A DNA stretch of 64,000 nt from Pedobacter xixiisoli (GCF_900215335.1 NZ_OCMT01000002.1:1240001-1304000); one strand, 5' to 3'; shown: positions 49,955 through 59,959, counted from the stretch's first letter. Made by a program: numbers and translations. Notes: a model not told the origin generated them from the sequence alone.

Positions 49955-52756
49955 TTAAACTTTATCTTTCACTGCATTTTTAGCAGTTTCTTTAAGTGGT
50001 TTCTTCGCTACTTCTGCTACCGAAGTTTCGAAAGTTTTAGCTACAATATAAGCCTGTTGGTTAGTATGTTGCTTCATATAACCAGTGGCCGGACTACTGC
50101 TTTCTTTTCTCGAAATCACATCGATATTACTCAATGACGTTTTTCTCAATCTACGTAACAAATATGGCCAAGCACCTTGGTTTTCTGGTTCTTCTTGTAC
50201 CCAAACCACATCCTCAACGTTTTTATATTTAGCTACAATAGCTTCCATTTGGTCTACAGGAGTTGGATATAATTGCTCTACACGTACAACAGCGACATCT
50301 TTGTTCTCATTCTTTTTCTGTGCTTCCAACAAATCGTAATAAATCTTACCAGAACAGAAAGCAACTCGCTTCACATCAGCCACTTTTACGTTAGCATCAT
50401 CAATTACTTCTTTAAAACCTCCAGCAGTAAAATCTGCTAATGGGCTTACACAAAGTGGATGACGTAACAAACTCTTAGGACTAAAGTTCACCAAAGGTTT
50501 ACGGAAATCGCGTTTAAACTGACGACGTAAAGCGTGGAAGAAGTTTGCAGGAGTAGTACAGTTAGTTACCTGCATGTTGTACTCTGCACAAAGTTCCATA
50601 AAACGCTCAATACGTGCTGACGAGTGCTCTGGACCCTGACCTTCGTAACCGTGAGGCAATAACATTACCAAACCGTTAGCTCTTTGCCATTTAGTTTCCG
50701 CACTTGCAATATATTGGTCGATTACAATTTGAGCTCCGTTAAAGAAGTCACCAAATTGTGCCTCCCAGATAGTTAATGCATTAGGGTTAGCCATTGCATA
50801 ACCATATTCGAAACCTAAAACACCATACTCAGACAAGTGTGAGTTGTAGATATCAAATTGAGCTTGTTGCTCAGAAATATTCAATAATGGAGTATACTCT
50901 TCTTCCGAATCTTCTAGCGTCAATACCGCGTGACGGTGAGAGAAAGTACCACGTTTCACATCCTGACCACTTAAACGAACACGTTTCCCTTCAGCCAATA
51001 AAGTACCGTAAGCCAACTGCTCGCCCATCGCCCAGTCAAAAACGTTAGTTTCTGTCGCCATTTTCAAACGCTCTTCAAATAACTTTTCAATCTTCTTGAA
51101 GAACTTTTTATCTTTTGGTAAAGTGGTAATTCTTTTTGCAACTTCTAGCAGGGTTGTTTTTTTAACACCTGTTTCTGGAGAAGATTCGAAATCTTTTGCT
51201 GTAGCGATACGTAAATCAGCCCAAGCACCACCAAATTTAACATCTGATAATGCTGCATTGTGTTCTTTTGCCTCGTTTAATGATGTTTGTAATAGCGCTT
51301 TAAACTCTTTCTCCATGTTCTTTGCACAAGCATCATCAAGTTTGCCTTCTTTAATCAATTCAGCCACATAAATCTTTAATGGATTATCATGTTTCTCAAT
51401 TGCTTTGTAAAGTAAAGGCTGAGTGAATTTAGGCTCATCAGATTCGTTGTGGCCAAATCTACGGTAGCAAAGGATGTCAATAAATACATCATTTCTGTAT
51501 TTCTGACGATATTCCATTGCTAAATTAATTGCATAAACTAACGCTTCTGCATCATCACCATTTACGTGAAAAACTGGAGATAAAGTTACTTTAGCAATAT
51601 CTGTACAGTAAGTACTAGAACGAGCATCTTTATAATTGGTGGTAAAACCGATTTGGTTGTTGATGACCAAGTGGATGGTACCTCCAGTCTTGTAACCATC
51701 TAAACCAGCCATCTGGATGACCTCGTAAACAATACCTTGACCCGCTACAGAAGCATCACCGTGAATCAAGATCGGAGCTAAACGACCATCATCGCCAGCA
51801 TATTTGAAATCGATTTTAGAACGGCTCATCCCTTCCACAATACCATCAACAGTTTCTAAGTGCGATGGATTTGGACATAAGCTTAAGTGTACGTTTTTAC
51901 CTTTATTAGTGGTTACATCGGTTGAGTAACCCAAGTGGTATTTCACGTCGCCACCAAAAGGAGTTTCCGGATTGTAACTTCTTCCTTCGAACTCAGTGAA
52001 AATATCTTTATAACTTTTTTGCATGATATTAGCCAACACGTTCAAACGACCGCGGTGTGCCATACCCAATACAAATTCTTCAATACCTAAATCAGCTCCT
52101 TTTTCAATTACAGCATCTAACGCTGGAATTAATGCCTCAGCGCCTTCTAAAGAGAAACGCTTTTGACCTAAGAATTTAGTACCTAAAAAGTTTTCGAAAA
52201 CAACTGCTTCGTTCAACTTTTTAACTACTCTCATTTTCTCATCGTTAGATAAATTGGGTGTATTGCGGTTACCTTCCATTTTACCTTCTAACCAAGAAAG
52301 TACTTCTGGCGTACGTACATATTTGTACTCAACACCTATAGAACCACAATAAGTTTGCTCTAAGAAAGCAACAATATCTTTCAGCTTTGCTGGGCCAATG
52401 CCAAGCTCAACGCTTGAATTAAAAACAGTTTCTAAATCTGCCGCAGCTAAACCAAAATTCTCGATATTTAAAGTTGGCAAGTGCTTACGTCTTTCTCTAA
52501 CCGGATTTGTTTTGGTAAACAAGTGACCACGTTGACGGTAGCCATTAATCAAGTTTAAAACACTAATTTCTTTCAAAAAGTGCTCTGGAGCATCGCCACC
52601 ACTAACAGCAGGTGCATCTGCTCCTCTTCCGAAATCAAAACCTTCAAAAAACTTCTGCCATCCAAACTCTACAGAACTAGGGTCTTCTTTATAACTCTGG
52701 TATAGGGATTCAACGTATTCGGCGTTGGGGCCGTTAAGATAAGTTAGGTTATCCAT
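49955..52756 (-). CDS. sucA: 2-Oxoglutarate dehydrogenase E1 component
   Basis: The 933-residue thiamin-diphosphate enzyme decarboxylates 2-oxoglutarate and passes the succinyl unit to the SucB lipoyl group in the TCA cycle. The start carries the DLTYLNG-type N-terminus and YKEDPSSVE. The central region has GMAHRGRLNVLANI, HGDASVAGQGIVYE and the ThDP region HVNGDDAEA with later NNQIGFTT. The C-terminal half has AQFGDFFNGAQIVIDQY and LPHGYEGQGPEHSSARIERF. Length is normal. Confidence 0.96.
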   Translation of the reverse strand: MDNLTYLNGPNAEYVESLYQSYKEDPSSVEFGWQKFFEGFDFGRGADAPAVSGGDAPEHFLKEISVLNLINGYRQRGHLFTKTNPVRERRKHLPTLNIENFGLAAADLETVFNSSVELGIGPAKLKDIVAFLEQTYCGSIGVEYKYVRTPEVLSWLEGKMEGNRNTPNLSNDEKMRVVKKLNEAVVFENFLGTKFLGQKRFSLEGAEALIPALDAVIEKGADLGIEEFVLGMAHRGRLNVLANIMQKSYKDIFTEFEGRSYNPETPFGGDVKYHLGYSTDVTTNKGKNVHLSLCPNPSHLETVDGIVEGMSRSKIDFKYAGDDGRLAPILIHGDASVAGQGIVYEVIQMAGLDGYKTGGTIHLVINNQIGFTTNYKDARSSTYCTDIAKVTLSPVFHVNGDDAEALVYAINLAMEYRQKYRNDVFIDILCYRRFGHNESDEPKFTQPLLYKAIEKHDNPLKIYVAELIKEGKLDDACAKNMEKEFKALLQTSLNEAKEHNAALSDVKFGGAWADLRIATAKDFESSPETGVKKTTLLEVAKRITTLPKDKKFFKKIEKLFEERLKMATETNVFDWAMGEQLAYGTLLAEGKRVRLSGQDVKRGTFSHRHAVLTLEDSEEEYTPLLNISEQQAQFDIYNSHLSEYGVLGFEYGYAMANPNALTIWEAQFGDFFNGAQIVIDQYIASAETKWQRANGLVMLLPHGYEGQGPEHSSARIERFMELCAEYNMQVTNCTTPANFFHALRRQFKRDFRKPLVNFSPKSLLRHPLCVSPLADFTAGGFKEVIDDANVKVADVKRVAFCSGKIYYDLLEAQKKNENKDVAVVRVEQLYPTPVDQMEAIVAKYKNVEDVVWVQEEPENQGAWPYLLRRLRKTSLSNIDVISRKESSSPATGYMKQHTNQQAYIVAKTFETSVAEVAKKPLKETAKNAVKDKV

Positions 52757-52786
52757 TTGTATATATAACTATTACGATAAGTATTG

Positions 52787-52794
52787 CAAAATTA
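52787..52794 (-). promoter_or_regulatory. -7 box (TAATTTTG) before sucA
   Basis: On the minus strand TAATTTTG fits TAnnTTTG and lies 30 bases before the sucA ATG. The -33 is unclear (an ATTG about 21 bases upstream). Confidence 0.45.
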
Positions 52795-52871
52795 GGATTT
52801 TACCTTTAGAAAAGGCAATAAAATCACATTTAAATAAATTAAAAAACTGTAACTAAAATATAGACGCTTTT

Positions 52872-54170
52872 CTAAGCTCGAACGACCTGTGCGAACGCAC
52901 CTTTTGGGTCTAAAATTTTCATTAGCTTCTCAAAATCAAAACTATTTGACAATTTTTGGTCGTTACCCACACCTGCAACGGCAGCCCAATTACCCCAGTT
53001 ACTTGCCGGAGCATAATCTAACAGTTGCTCTTCGAAATAAGCAGCACCAAGTACCCAGTTTATTTCCAATTCTTTAACCAAATAAGTAGCTACCAGTTGT
53101 CTGGCCAGCTGGTTAATATAGCCAGTAGTATTTAACTCTTGCATGCAGGCATCAACTAATGGTTGTCCAGTATTGCCATCTTTCCAATTTTGCAAGGCTG
53201 ATGTATTTTCTAACTGTAACGAAACGCCATCTTTCTTAAAGCCTAGAGGTTTAAAGAAGGTATTGCCATATTTCTTGAACATGAAACGATAATAATCTCT
53301 CCACAACAAGCCCAAAACAATTTGATGAAAATAAGGCCTTACACCGTGTGTCGCTTCGGCATCTTTCATTTTCCAATACACCTCTCTTGGCGATAGGCAA
53401 CCTAATGCTAACCAAGCAGAAAGTTTGGATACAATCTCATGCTTTTTCAACGTAGCGTTGGCTAAAACCATTCCTTCGCCTGCGTGCAAATATTCATGCA
53501 AATGTGCTAATGCTTCCTTTTCGCCTCCTATAAACTCAGATTGGATTTTTAGGATTACCGCAGCTTCATCTTGCAACAATTCGTTGATTGAAGGAATTGC
53601 ACCCCAATCTTCAAGGCTGATAAAACTGATTGCGCTTGGCGTGGGGAAACAAGGTTTTACCACAGCATCACGCTCTGTCTTCTTTTTAAACTGCGTAAAC
53701 ACATCAGGAATATCCTTAATTGGAAAAGGTAAATCTTCCTTATTGTAAAGTGTATGCCCAATGAAATGTTTCAGATTCACTTTTTGCTTCCAAAGCGCAT
53801 CTTCCAACTTTAAACTCACGGCAGTTTCTTCACTTGCCACCTCTCTGTGATGGTAAACTTCCGTGATATCATGCTTCACCACTAATGCAGGCAACACCTC
53901 TTCTGGATGACCTTGCAGCACTAACAAATTACCGCCTATTGCTTGTAAAGACTGTTGCAGTGAAGCAACACTTTCTATAAAGAATTTAGTTCTTATAGCA
54001 CCGGTTTTATAAGTATGATATTGGGTTTTCTCGAAATGACGAGGATCGAATACATAAACTGGCAAAATTTCATCAGCCTTAGCAATAGCCTCAACAAGCA
54101 TTTCATTGTCATGCAAGCGAAGGTCATTTCTAAACCATACCAAAATCTTTTTGCCCATATCCGAAGCCAT
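52872..54170 (-). CDS. DASH-type cryptochrome / photolyase
   Basis: The 432-residue flavoprotein (or 428 if it starts at MGKKILV, ATG 54158) has an N-terminal antenna Rossmann domain (KILVWFRNDLRLHDNEML) and a C-terminal FAD domain. The latter includes RQLVATYLVKELEINWVLGA and SNWGNWAAVAGVGND, typical of the DASH class, which repairs cyclobutane dimers, mainly in single-stranded DNA, using blue light. It is transcribed alone between sucA and a Crp-type gene, which faces away from it. Confidence 0.9.
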   Translation of the reverse strand: MASDMGKKILVWFRNDLRLHDNEMLVEAIAKADEILPVYVFDPRHFEKTQYHTYKTGAIRTKFFIESVASLQQSLQAIGGNLLVLQGHPEEVLPALVVKHDITEVYHHREVASEETAVSLKLEDALWKQKVNLKHFIGHTLYNKEDLPFPIKDIPDVFTQFKKKTERDAVVKPCFPTPSAISFISLEDWGAIPSINELLQDEAAVILKIQSEFIGGEKEALAHLHEYLHAGEGMVLANATLKKHEIVSKLSAWLALGCLSPREVYWKMKDAEATHGVRPYFHQIVLGLLWRDYYRFMFKKYGNTFFKPLGFKKDGVSLQLENTSALQNWKDGNTGQPLVDACMQELNTTGYINQLARQLVATYLVKELEINWVLGAAYFEEQLLDYAPASNWGNWAAVAGVGNDQKLSNSFDFEKLMKILDPKGAFAQVVRA

Positions 54171-54304
54171 TCTATTTAGTGACTGCTAATTTGCAAAAAA
54201 ATAAGCCAAAAGCTTAAAACGCTACTTCATTTTTACATATCTATAACACTACGAAACGTTGTTGAAACCTAAAAAAAGGTAGAAAAAACTATCTTTAGCC
54301 AACC

Positions 54305-54883
54305 ATGGCTCATTCATTACATCAACATATTAAAAAGTTTGTTAACGTTAGCGAAGCTGATTTTGCAGAAATATTATTGTTTTTCGAAGTGCTTTCTGTG
54401 AAGAAAAAAGAGATGTTGATGAACGAAGGTCAACATTGTAAAAGACATTTCTTTGTGCTAAAAGGGTGTTTACGCTTGTTTTTCATGAAAGAAACGGGCA
54501 TTGAGCAAACCACTCAATTTGCGATAGAAAACTGGTGGATGACAGACAACCTCGCATTTTTGGAACAAAGACCAAGTTCGTTCGCCATACAAGCAATTGA
54601 GCAATCTGAAGTTTTAGCCATCAGCTACGAAGCACAGGAAAAAATGTTAAGCCAATTCCCTCAAATGGAACGTTATTTTAGGAAAGTGTACGAAAAGGCT
54701 TTCGCTGCTTCTCAACTCAGAATCAAGTATATTAACGATTATTCGAGGGAAGAAATGTATATCTATTTTGCAAAAGTTCAACCTACATTTTTACAGCGTG
54801 TGCCACAATATATGCTGGCTTCTTATTTAGGTTTTACAACAGAATATTTGAGCGAGATTAAGAAAAAACATCTTGGAAAATAG
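54305..54883 (+). CDS. Crp/Fnr-family transcriptional regulator
   Basis: The 192-residue protein has a cyclic-nucleotide-type beta-roll (about 15-110, GCLRLFFMKETGIEQTTQF) followed by a long helix and a C-terminal segment (YMLASYLGFTTEYLSEIKKK), the helix-turn-helix seen in Bacteroidota members of this family. These regulators are usually located next to the genes they respond to; here the next gene is an AhpD-like protein. A -7-like TATCTTTA lies just upstream of the start. The effector is not readable. Confidence 0.85.
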   Translation: MAHSLHQHIKKFVNVSEADFAEILLFFEVLSVKKKEMLMNEGQHCKRHFFVLKGCLRLFFMKETGIEQTTQFAIENWWMTDNLAFLEQRPSSFAIQAIEQSEVLAISYEAQEKMLSQFPQMERYFRKVYEKAFAASQLRIKYINDYSREEMYIYFAKVQPTFLQRVPQYMLASYLGFTTEYLSEIKKKHLGK

Positions 54884-54888
54884 ATAAA

Positions 54889-54938
54889 ACCACATAGACA
54901 CATAGTTTTTAATTTGTTATTCTATGTGTCTATGTGGA
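54889..54938. repeat. Hairpin repeat (CACATAGACACATAG, copy 3 of family)
   Basis: A 16-base arm CCACATAGACACATAG at 54890-54905 is exactly complementary to 54922-54937. It is located between the Crp-type and AhpD-like genes; copies are at 1362-1414 and 42672-42722. Confidence 0.85.
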
Positions 54939-54996
54939 TAATTTATTAAACTATCTTTTCTTAAACCAGTTTAAGTTTTTTGAGCTATAGGCACAA

Positions 54997-55004
54997 TAAC
55001 TTTG
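54997..55004 (+). promoter_or_regulatory. -7 box (TAACTTTG) before the AhpD-like gene
   Basis: TAACTTTG fits TAnnTTTG and lies 31 bases before the start codon. The -33 region is weak. It suggests the gene has its own promoter, separate from the Crp-type gene. Confidence 0.4.
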
Positions 55005-55034
55005 CTTTATCAAATCACATAAAAAACAACAAAA

Positions 55035-55475
55035 ATGAAAAGACTGGATATATCGAAACTGGAGCCTAATGCTTACAAAGCCATGTATGGATTAGAAAAT
55101 TATTTATTAACAACGTCATTAGAAAAATCTCACAAAGAGTTAATTAAAATTAGAGCTTCGCAAATTAATGGTTGTGCTTTTTGTTTAGATATGCATACTA
55201 AAGACGCCATTAAACTAGGCGAAACTCCACAGCGTATATTTTTATTAAACGCTTGGCGTGAAACGGATTTATTCTCGGCAGAAGAAAAAATAATTTTAGG
55301 CTTAACAGAAAAAATTACGCTAATTAGTCAGTGCGGTGTTGATGATGACTTGTACAAAAAAGCAGTTGATACATTTGGCGAAAGTTATGTGGCACAAATT
55401 ATCATGGCTTGTGTGGCCATTAACGCTTGGAACAGAATTGCGATTAGCACAAACTTGGAAGTTCCAAAATCATAA
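55035..55475 (+). CDS. AhpD-like carboxymuconolactone decarboxylase-family protein
   Basis: The 146-residue helical protein has the AhpD redox site CAFCLDMH (Cys47, Cys50, His54) plus the upstream Glu (ELIKIRASQINGC). In AhpD such residues act as a peroxidase-reductase; most members are annotated only by fold. The Crp-type gene upstream, with a single hairpin between, suggests that it might be its regulator. The function is probably peroxide or alkyl-peroxide defence or a related redox role. Confidence 0.85.
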   Translation: MKRLDISKLEPNAYKAMYGLENYLLTTSLEKSHKELIKIRASQINGCAFCLDMHTKDAIKLGETPQRIFLLNAWRETDLFSAEEKIILGLTEKITLISQCGVDDDLYKKAVDTFGESYVAQIIMACVAINAWNRIAISTNLEVPKS

Positions 55476-55482
55476 TACTGCA

Positions 55483-55543
55483 TTTGTCACATTGAGCTTG
55501 TCGAAATGTTCATCAAAAGCTTCGACAAGCTCAGCTTGACAAT
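55483..55543. repeat. Palindromic repeat, GAGCTTGTCGAAG family (copy 3)
   Basis: TTTGTCACATTGAGCTTGTC at 55483-55502 pairs with GACAAGCTCAGCTTGACAAT around the loop AATGTTCATCAAA. It lies between converging genes and runs slightly into the end of the glycosyltransferase gene. Confidence 0.8.
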
Positions 55544-56754
55544 GGTTCTTCTTGAATACCAACCAACTCTCCATAAATATCAAACATCCGCTTTGCGTTG
55601 GCATTAACTTCATGATGCTTTTCTGCAGTTTTACGTGCATTCTTACCTATTTCCTGCCATTTATTGGGCTGTGTAATACATTTTAAGATAGAGCGATAAA
55701 ACTCATCTGCGGTATCTGCAATTAAAATATCCCTACCATGTTTACAATCAATCCCTTCTGCAGCCATAGTGGTAGCAATGATACATTTTTGCATGGCCAT
55801 ACCTTCGATAATCTTTACCCGCATTCCACTACCCGAAAGCAAAGGCACAATCATAATAGCCTTACTATTAATAAAATCCACCGCATCAAACACCTCTCCT
55901 TCTACAATGAGGTTATCAGAATCGTATTCAAAGAAATGCTTCTGCATGTTTTTACCAGCAATATAGAAACGCAACTCTCCGCTTAGTTCTTCAATATCAG
56001 GCCAAATTTCATCCAAAAACCATTCTAAGCCCTCCTTGTTTGGGCGCCAATCCATAGCCCCCAAGTGAAACAAAGTTGGGAAACTCGTTTTACTCGTATC
56101 TATTTTATACTTCTCAAAATCTAAGGCTACTGGAAAAACATCCAACCTCGTTTCGCATCCCATTAGCAACAATTTCTGCCTATCGGGATTACTAATGGCA
56201 AAAACCTGATGAAAGCGATTGATTTGTTCCATTTCATAAGCCTTCAACCTTCGCGACAAAAATTCTAAGTAAGTTCTTCGAGGGGTAAAACGCTCCCGAA
56301 GCGCTAGTCGCTCCCAAACATCGTGTTCTATATGGTGCGCCCTGTAAACTAATTTGGCTTTGCTATATGCTTTAACCACGTCCAAGTAAGGTACTACAAA
56401 AAGACCTTCAAATTGAACTACTTCAAACTCTTGTTCTCTCAAAACATTTTCTAGCACTTTCTCAGCATCGCTATCAAAATACCTAGAAACGTTGTAAGAT
56501 TGATTGGAAAATATGTTCGCAAAAGCATCCCAAGCATTTACTTCAATATCTACCGTAAAAGAATGGAAACTGATTTTTTCGAAAACAGGATCGTAAATAT
56601 CATCTACATCTATGTACTGTTTTGAATTATTGAGGCTGAACAATGTAACCTCTACCCCAAGACTAAGCAAGCCCTTGATAGTGTTATAAACCACTATCGG
56701 ATAACCGCTATTTGGCGGAAAAGGGACCCTATGGCTTAACAGAAGTACTTTCAA
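55531..56754 (-). CDS. GT4-like glycosyltransferase
   Basis: The 407-residue cytosolic glycosyltransferase of the GT-B fold starts at a TTG ([19 protein letters not shown]). That N-terminal sequence is so typical of the family that the start is secure. The C-terminal nucleotide-sugar-binding half has [24 protein letters not shown]. The start overlaps the end of rnhB by 26 bases, implying translational coupling. It probably adds a sugar to a lipid or polysaccharide; the acceptor is unknown. Confidence 0.85.
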   Translation of the reverse strand: MKVLLLSHRVPFPPNSGYPIVVYNTIKGLLSLGVEVTLFSLNNSKQYIDVDDIYDPVFEKISFHSFTVDIEVNAWDAFANIFSNQSYNVSRYFDSDAEKVLENVLREQEFEVVQFEGLFVVPYLDVVKAYSKAKLVYRAHHIEHDVWERLALRERFTPRRTYLEFLSRRLKAYEMEQINRFHQVFAISNPDRQKLLLMGCETRLDVFPVALDFEKYKIDTSKTSFPTLFHLGAMDWRPNKEGLEWFLDEIWPDIEELSGELRFYIAGKNMQKHFFEYDSDNLIVEGEVFDAVDFINSKAIMIVPLLSGSGMRVKIIEGMAMQKCIIATTMAAEGIDCKHGRDILIADTADEFYRSILKCITQPNKWQEIGKNARKTAEKHHEVNANAKRMFDIYGELVGIQEEPLSS

Positions 56755-57355
56755 GTTCGAATTCTATAGCTAATTGTGGACTACTTACGTTAAATGTTTT
56801 TCGGTGGAACGGAGACGGGCCTATATTGATAACGGCGTTTCGGTGTGCAATAGTTGGGTAACCTTTATTTTTTTTCCATTGGTAGTCAGGAAAATCCAAA
56901 TCTAAAGCTGCCATGTACTCGTCTCGATGGGTTTTGGCTAAAATAGAAGCAGCGGCAATATTGAGGTATTTTCCGTCGCCTTTTACAATACAAGAATGTT
57001 TTACGTCTTGGTAGGTTTTAAACCTGTTCCCATCTATCACTAAATATTCTGGTCGTAAAGTGAGTTGGTCTAAAGCTCGGTGCATAGCCAAAAAAGAGGC
57101 ATTGAGAATATTGATTTGGTCAATTTCTTCGTGGTCTACCATAGCAACTGCCCAAGCCAACGCTTCCTTTTCGATAATTGGACGCAACAAATCTCGTTGT
57201 TTGTGAGATAATTGCTTCGAATCGTTCAAACCTTCCAAATAGAAATCTTTAGGCAAAATTACAGCCGCAGCAACTACAGGACCAGCCAAACAGCCACGTC
57301 CAGCTTCATCGCAGCCAGCTTCAATAAGTTCTATTTGATAACAGTTTAACAGCAT
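56729..57355 (-). CDS. rnhB: Ribonuclease HII
   Basis: The 208-residue enzyme removes RNA from DNA, including single ribonucleotides and primers. The hallmark DEAGRG starts at Asp16, with Glu17, and later [16 protein letters not shown] and YLVIDGNRF supply the third acidic residue. The C-terminal [16 protein letters not shown] is also diagnostic. Length is normal. It heads a two-gene unit with the glycosyltransferase. Confidence 0.95.
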   Translation of the reverse strand: MLLNCYQIELIEAGCDEAGRGCLAGPVVAAAVILPKDFYLEGLNDSKQLSHKQRDLLRPIIEKEALAWAVAMVDHEEIDQINILNASFLAMHRALDQLTLRPEYLVIDGNRFKTYQDVKHSCIVKGDGKYLNIAAASILAKTHRDEYMAALDLDFPDYQWKKNKGYPTIAHRNAVINIGPSPFHRKTFNVSSPQLAIEFELESTSVKP

Positions 57356-57424
57356 ATTACAAAAATAACACTTCTAAACCCTTACACGCAATAGTGATGA
57401 AAATTATAATTGTTTTTTAATGAG

Positions 57425-57671
57425 TTTTGAAAAGCTTTAGCATGCTACTCACAAGTGTAAGTCCCGCTTTCCATTTTAAGTCCGCACTCGTTGCACTCGC
57501 TTTCGGGCTTTCATTTCAATCGGGTTTATTGTACTTAAAGTTGTGCTTCTAAAACCAAGCTAATTGCAAAGTCCTTGCAAATCAAACCCGATTGGAGCGA
57601 ACATGAGCGCAGCGAATAAAGCAAAAAGCGGGACTTTCGGCGCCGATTAGCAATGCTACTGCTTTTCAAGA
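57425..57671. repeat. 247-base nested palindromic element
   Basis: The gap between rnhB and the permease gene has no gene. Its outer ends TTTTGAAAAGCTTTAGCATGCT and AGCAATGCTACTGCTTTTCA are imperfect complements. Inside, AAGTCCCGCTTTCC... pairs with ...AAAAGCGGGACTTT, and deeper CAATCGGGTTTA pairs with TCAAACCCGATTG. It is the largest palindromic element of the window. Confidence 0.75.
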
Positions 57672-57681
57672 AAGAAAAATT

Positions 57682-58827
57682 TTAAACGCTTACATTTTGC
57701 CCTTTTACATCAAAAGCATCACGTAAACCAATGGCGATAAGGTTAAATGCGTAAACCGTAAGCATAATGGCCAAACCTGGCAACATGGCCAAATAAGCGG
57801 CATCCATAATGATATAACCGTAATGCTCTTTAATCATGGTTCCCCAGCTTGGCATTGGCGGTTGCGCACCAAATCCTAAGAAACTCAACCCTGTTTCCAA
57901 CAAAATAGCCGAAGCAAAATTGGCCGAGCCTACTACCAAAATTGGTCCAGCGATGTTAGGTAAAATATGCTTAATGATGGTTCTGCTATTAGAAAAACCA
58001 AGCGCTTTTGCAGCCTCCACAAACTCTACCTGTTTGAGAGCCATCACCTGTCCACGCACTAAACGGGCTACATCTACCCAAGTAGATAAACCAACGGCGA
58101 TGAAAATTTGCCAAAATCCCTTGCCCAAAGCAAATGAAATAGCAATAACCAAAAGTAACGACGGCAAGGACCAAATTACGTTCATGAACCAACTGATTCC
58201 TGCATCTATCTTTCCTCCAAAATAACCGGCAATAGCACCCAAGCCAACGCCAATAAACATAGAAATGAGTACTGCCATTAAGCCTACAGAAAGCGAAACC
58301 CGTATCCCAAGAATTAGACGACTTAACAAATCCCTCCCATAAATATCTGTACCTAAGTAAAAAGTTTGCTCGTAAACATTATTGCGTTCAAAAAGCATTG
58401 CTGTGCTACCAAGTTTACTAGGCAAAGTGCAATTTCTGCAAAGATCTCTAAGCTTGTAAACCGTTGGCGTTAGATTTTTTTCCTCGCCTATATATTCGTA
58501 GGCAATCACTTCGTCGTTAACAATTTTGTACGAAGTAATAGGCACACTTTTAAATTTAGCTGGCTGTCCGTAGAGCATTTTTTCGAAAAACCCTACGTCT
58601 TCTACGTTTGAGTACCATTGCACGATGAGGAACTTAAATTTACTCCCAGGTTTTTCTTTGCTGATTTGCAACTGCTGTGTATTGGCGTAAGGCGTTTGGT
58701 CGGGTGTGATTAAATAGCCCAAAACACCAACCAATACCATTAAAATGATAAAGATAAGGCCAACTAATGCGAACGTATTACGCTTAAACTTCTTCCAAAT
58801 TTTAGCAGACTGTGTATTATTTGCCAT
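57682..58827 (-). CDS. ABC-transporter permease (OppC-like) with long periplasmic loop
   Basis: The 381-residue inner-membrane protein has the OppC/DppC arrangement of six helices and the ABC-contact motif (FVEAAKALGFSNSRTII, then HILPN). The first periplasmic loop is about 110 residues longer than in classical OppC and includes a CRNC pair, a form common in Bacteroidota. No OppA, B, D or F gene is in the window. It is the last gene of an operon with a toxin-antitoxin pair, flippase and GT2, 1 base after the GT2 stop. Confidence 0.85.
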   Translation of the reverse strand: MANNTQSAKIWKKFKRNTFALVGLIFIILMVLVGVLGYLITPDQTPYANTQQLQISKEKPGSKFKFLIVQWYSNVEDVGFFEKMLYGQPAKFKSVPITSYKIVNDEVIAYEYIGEEKNLTPTVYKLRDLCRNCTLPSKLGSTAMLFERNNVYEQTFYLGTDIYGRDLLSRLILGIRVSLSVGLMAVLISMFIGVGLGAIAGYFGGKIDAGISWFMNVIWSLPSLLLVIAISFALGKGFWQIFIAVGLSTWVDVARLVRGQVMALKQVEFVEAAKALGFSNSRTIIKHILPNIAGPILVVGSANFASAILLETGLSFLGFGAQPPMPSWGTMIKEHYGYIIMDAAYLAMLPGLAIMLTVYAFNLIAIGLRDAFDVKGQNVSV

Positions 58828-58828
58828 G

Positions 58829-59959
58829 TTATTTTACCATGCGGCCTTTCCAATTGTATTTGCCCGAATTTCCGGCAATGCCAATATAAACAATGTAAAT
58901 GATATGCAGTACGTTCAAAATTGGCAGCCACCATAACAATGCTTTTCTTTTGAAAAAAGACATCATATTATTAAGGAAAATAAATTCTAATACCAGCTTT
59001 GCAGCCAATTGAAATATTAAGAAGGGTAATGTTGCGGGAGAGAAAATAGCCAAGATGGCATTGACGATAATGCTTAGATTGAACATCCAAACGCTTACGC
59101 CTAAAATAATAACTGATTTTTCTTTATAACGAGTACTTTTTGACGCCCAACGTTTACGCTGCTGAATAAATTCGCCCAATGTTTCCTTGGCATGGGTGTA
59201 AACTACAGCATCTTTATTTTTAAGGAATCCGATTTTATCTCCGTAGATAGCTGCCATTTTGTGCAGCAGCAATTCATCATCACCAGAAGCCAAATCATCG
59301 ATTCCTTTGAAACCGCCAACTTCGAAAAAAGCCTTTTTTTCATAAGCTAAGTTTGCACCGTTACAGGTACTTGGATTTTTATTACCTATGGTTGATGCTC
59401 CCAAACCAATAAGATACGAGAACTCTAAGGCTTGAGCCCTTTCGAAAAAGCTTTTCTCTTCAAAATAAGCCACAGGCGAGGAAATCATTTTACAGTTAGT
59501 GGCTTCGTAATAATTTACGATAGTGGCAAGCCATTCAGCTCCCATCCTGCAATCGGCATCGGTAGTGATAATCAAATCGCCCTTGGCTTGACCAATAGCG
59601 GTTTGAATCGCCATCTTCTTATAAGAATTCAATGCTTTATGTTCGTTAAGCTGAATTAAATTAATCCCTTTGTAAGATTTTACGATCTCGGCTGTACGGT
59701 CAGTAGAATGGTCATCAATAATGATTACTTCAAACAAATCTCTTGGGTAACTTTGTGCCAATACATCATCAATCGTTTTTGCAATTTTATCTTCTTCGTT
59801 ACGAGCTGCAATAATTATAGAAACAACGGTAGAGGGCTGCTTCAAACTTTTCAGATAAGGCTTAATTCTAATCCAACCGACAATGAAAGTAATCACTACA
59901 AACACATAGATGAGTGTTAAAAAAGCGGAGAAGTAGTTAATTGCGTCGAGTATTTCCAA
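58829..59959 (-). CDS. Family 2 glycosyltransferase
   Basis: The 376-residue membrane-bound GT-A enzyme has a membrane segment at 8-28, the UDP-sugar motif IIAARNEEDK, DDHSTDRTAE, the DADC metal site (TTDADCRMG) and the processive-type QQRKRWASKS, followed by two or three C-terminal membrane helices. It starts at a TTG and overlaps the flippase gene by 23 bases. It probably extends or attaches a sugar to a lipid-linked acceptor for the flippase next to it. Confidence 0.85.
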   Translation of the reverse strand: MEILDAINYFSAFLTLIYVFVVITFIVGWIRIKPYLKSLKQPSTVVSIIIAARNEEDKIAKTIDDVLAQSYPRDLFEVIIIDDHSTDRTAEIVKSYKGINLIQLNEHKALNSYKKMAIQTAIGQAKGDLIITTDADCRMGAEWLATIVNYYEATNCKMISSPVAYFEEKSFFERAQALEFSYLIGLGASTIGNKNPSTCNGANLAYEKKAFFEVGGFKGIDDLASGDDELLLHKMAAIYGDKIGFLKNKDAVVYTHAKETLGEFIQQRKRWASKSTRYKEKSVIILGVSVWMFNLSIIVNAILAIFSPATLPFLIFQLAAKLVLEFIFLNNMMSFFKRKALLWWLPILNVLHIIYIVYIGIAGNSGKYNWKGRMVK

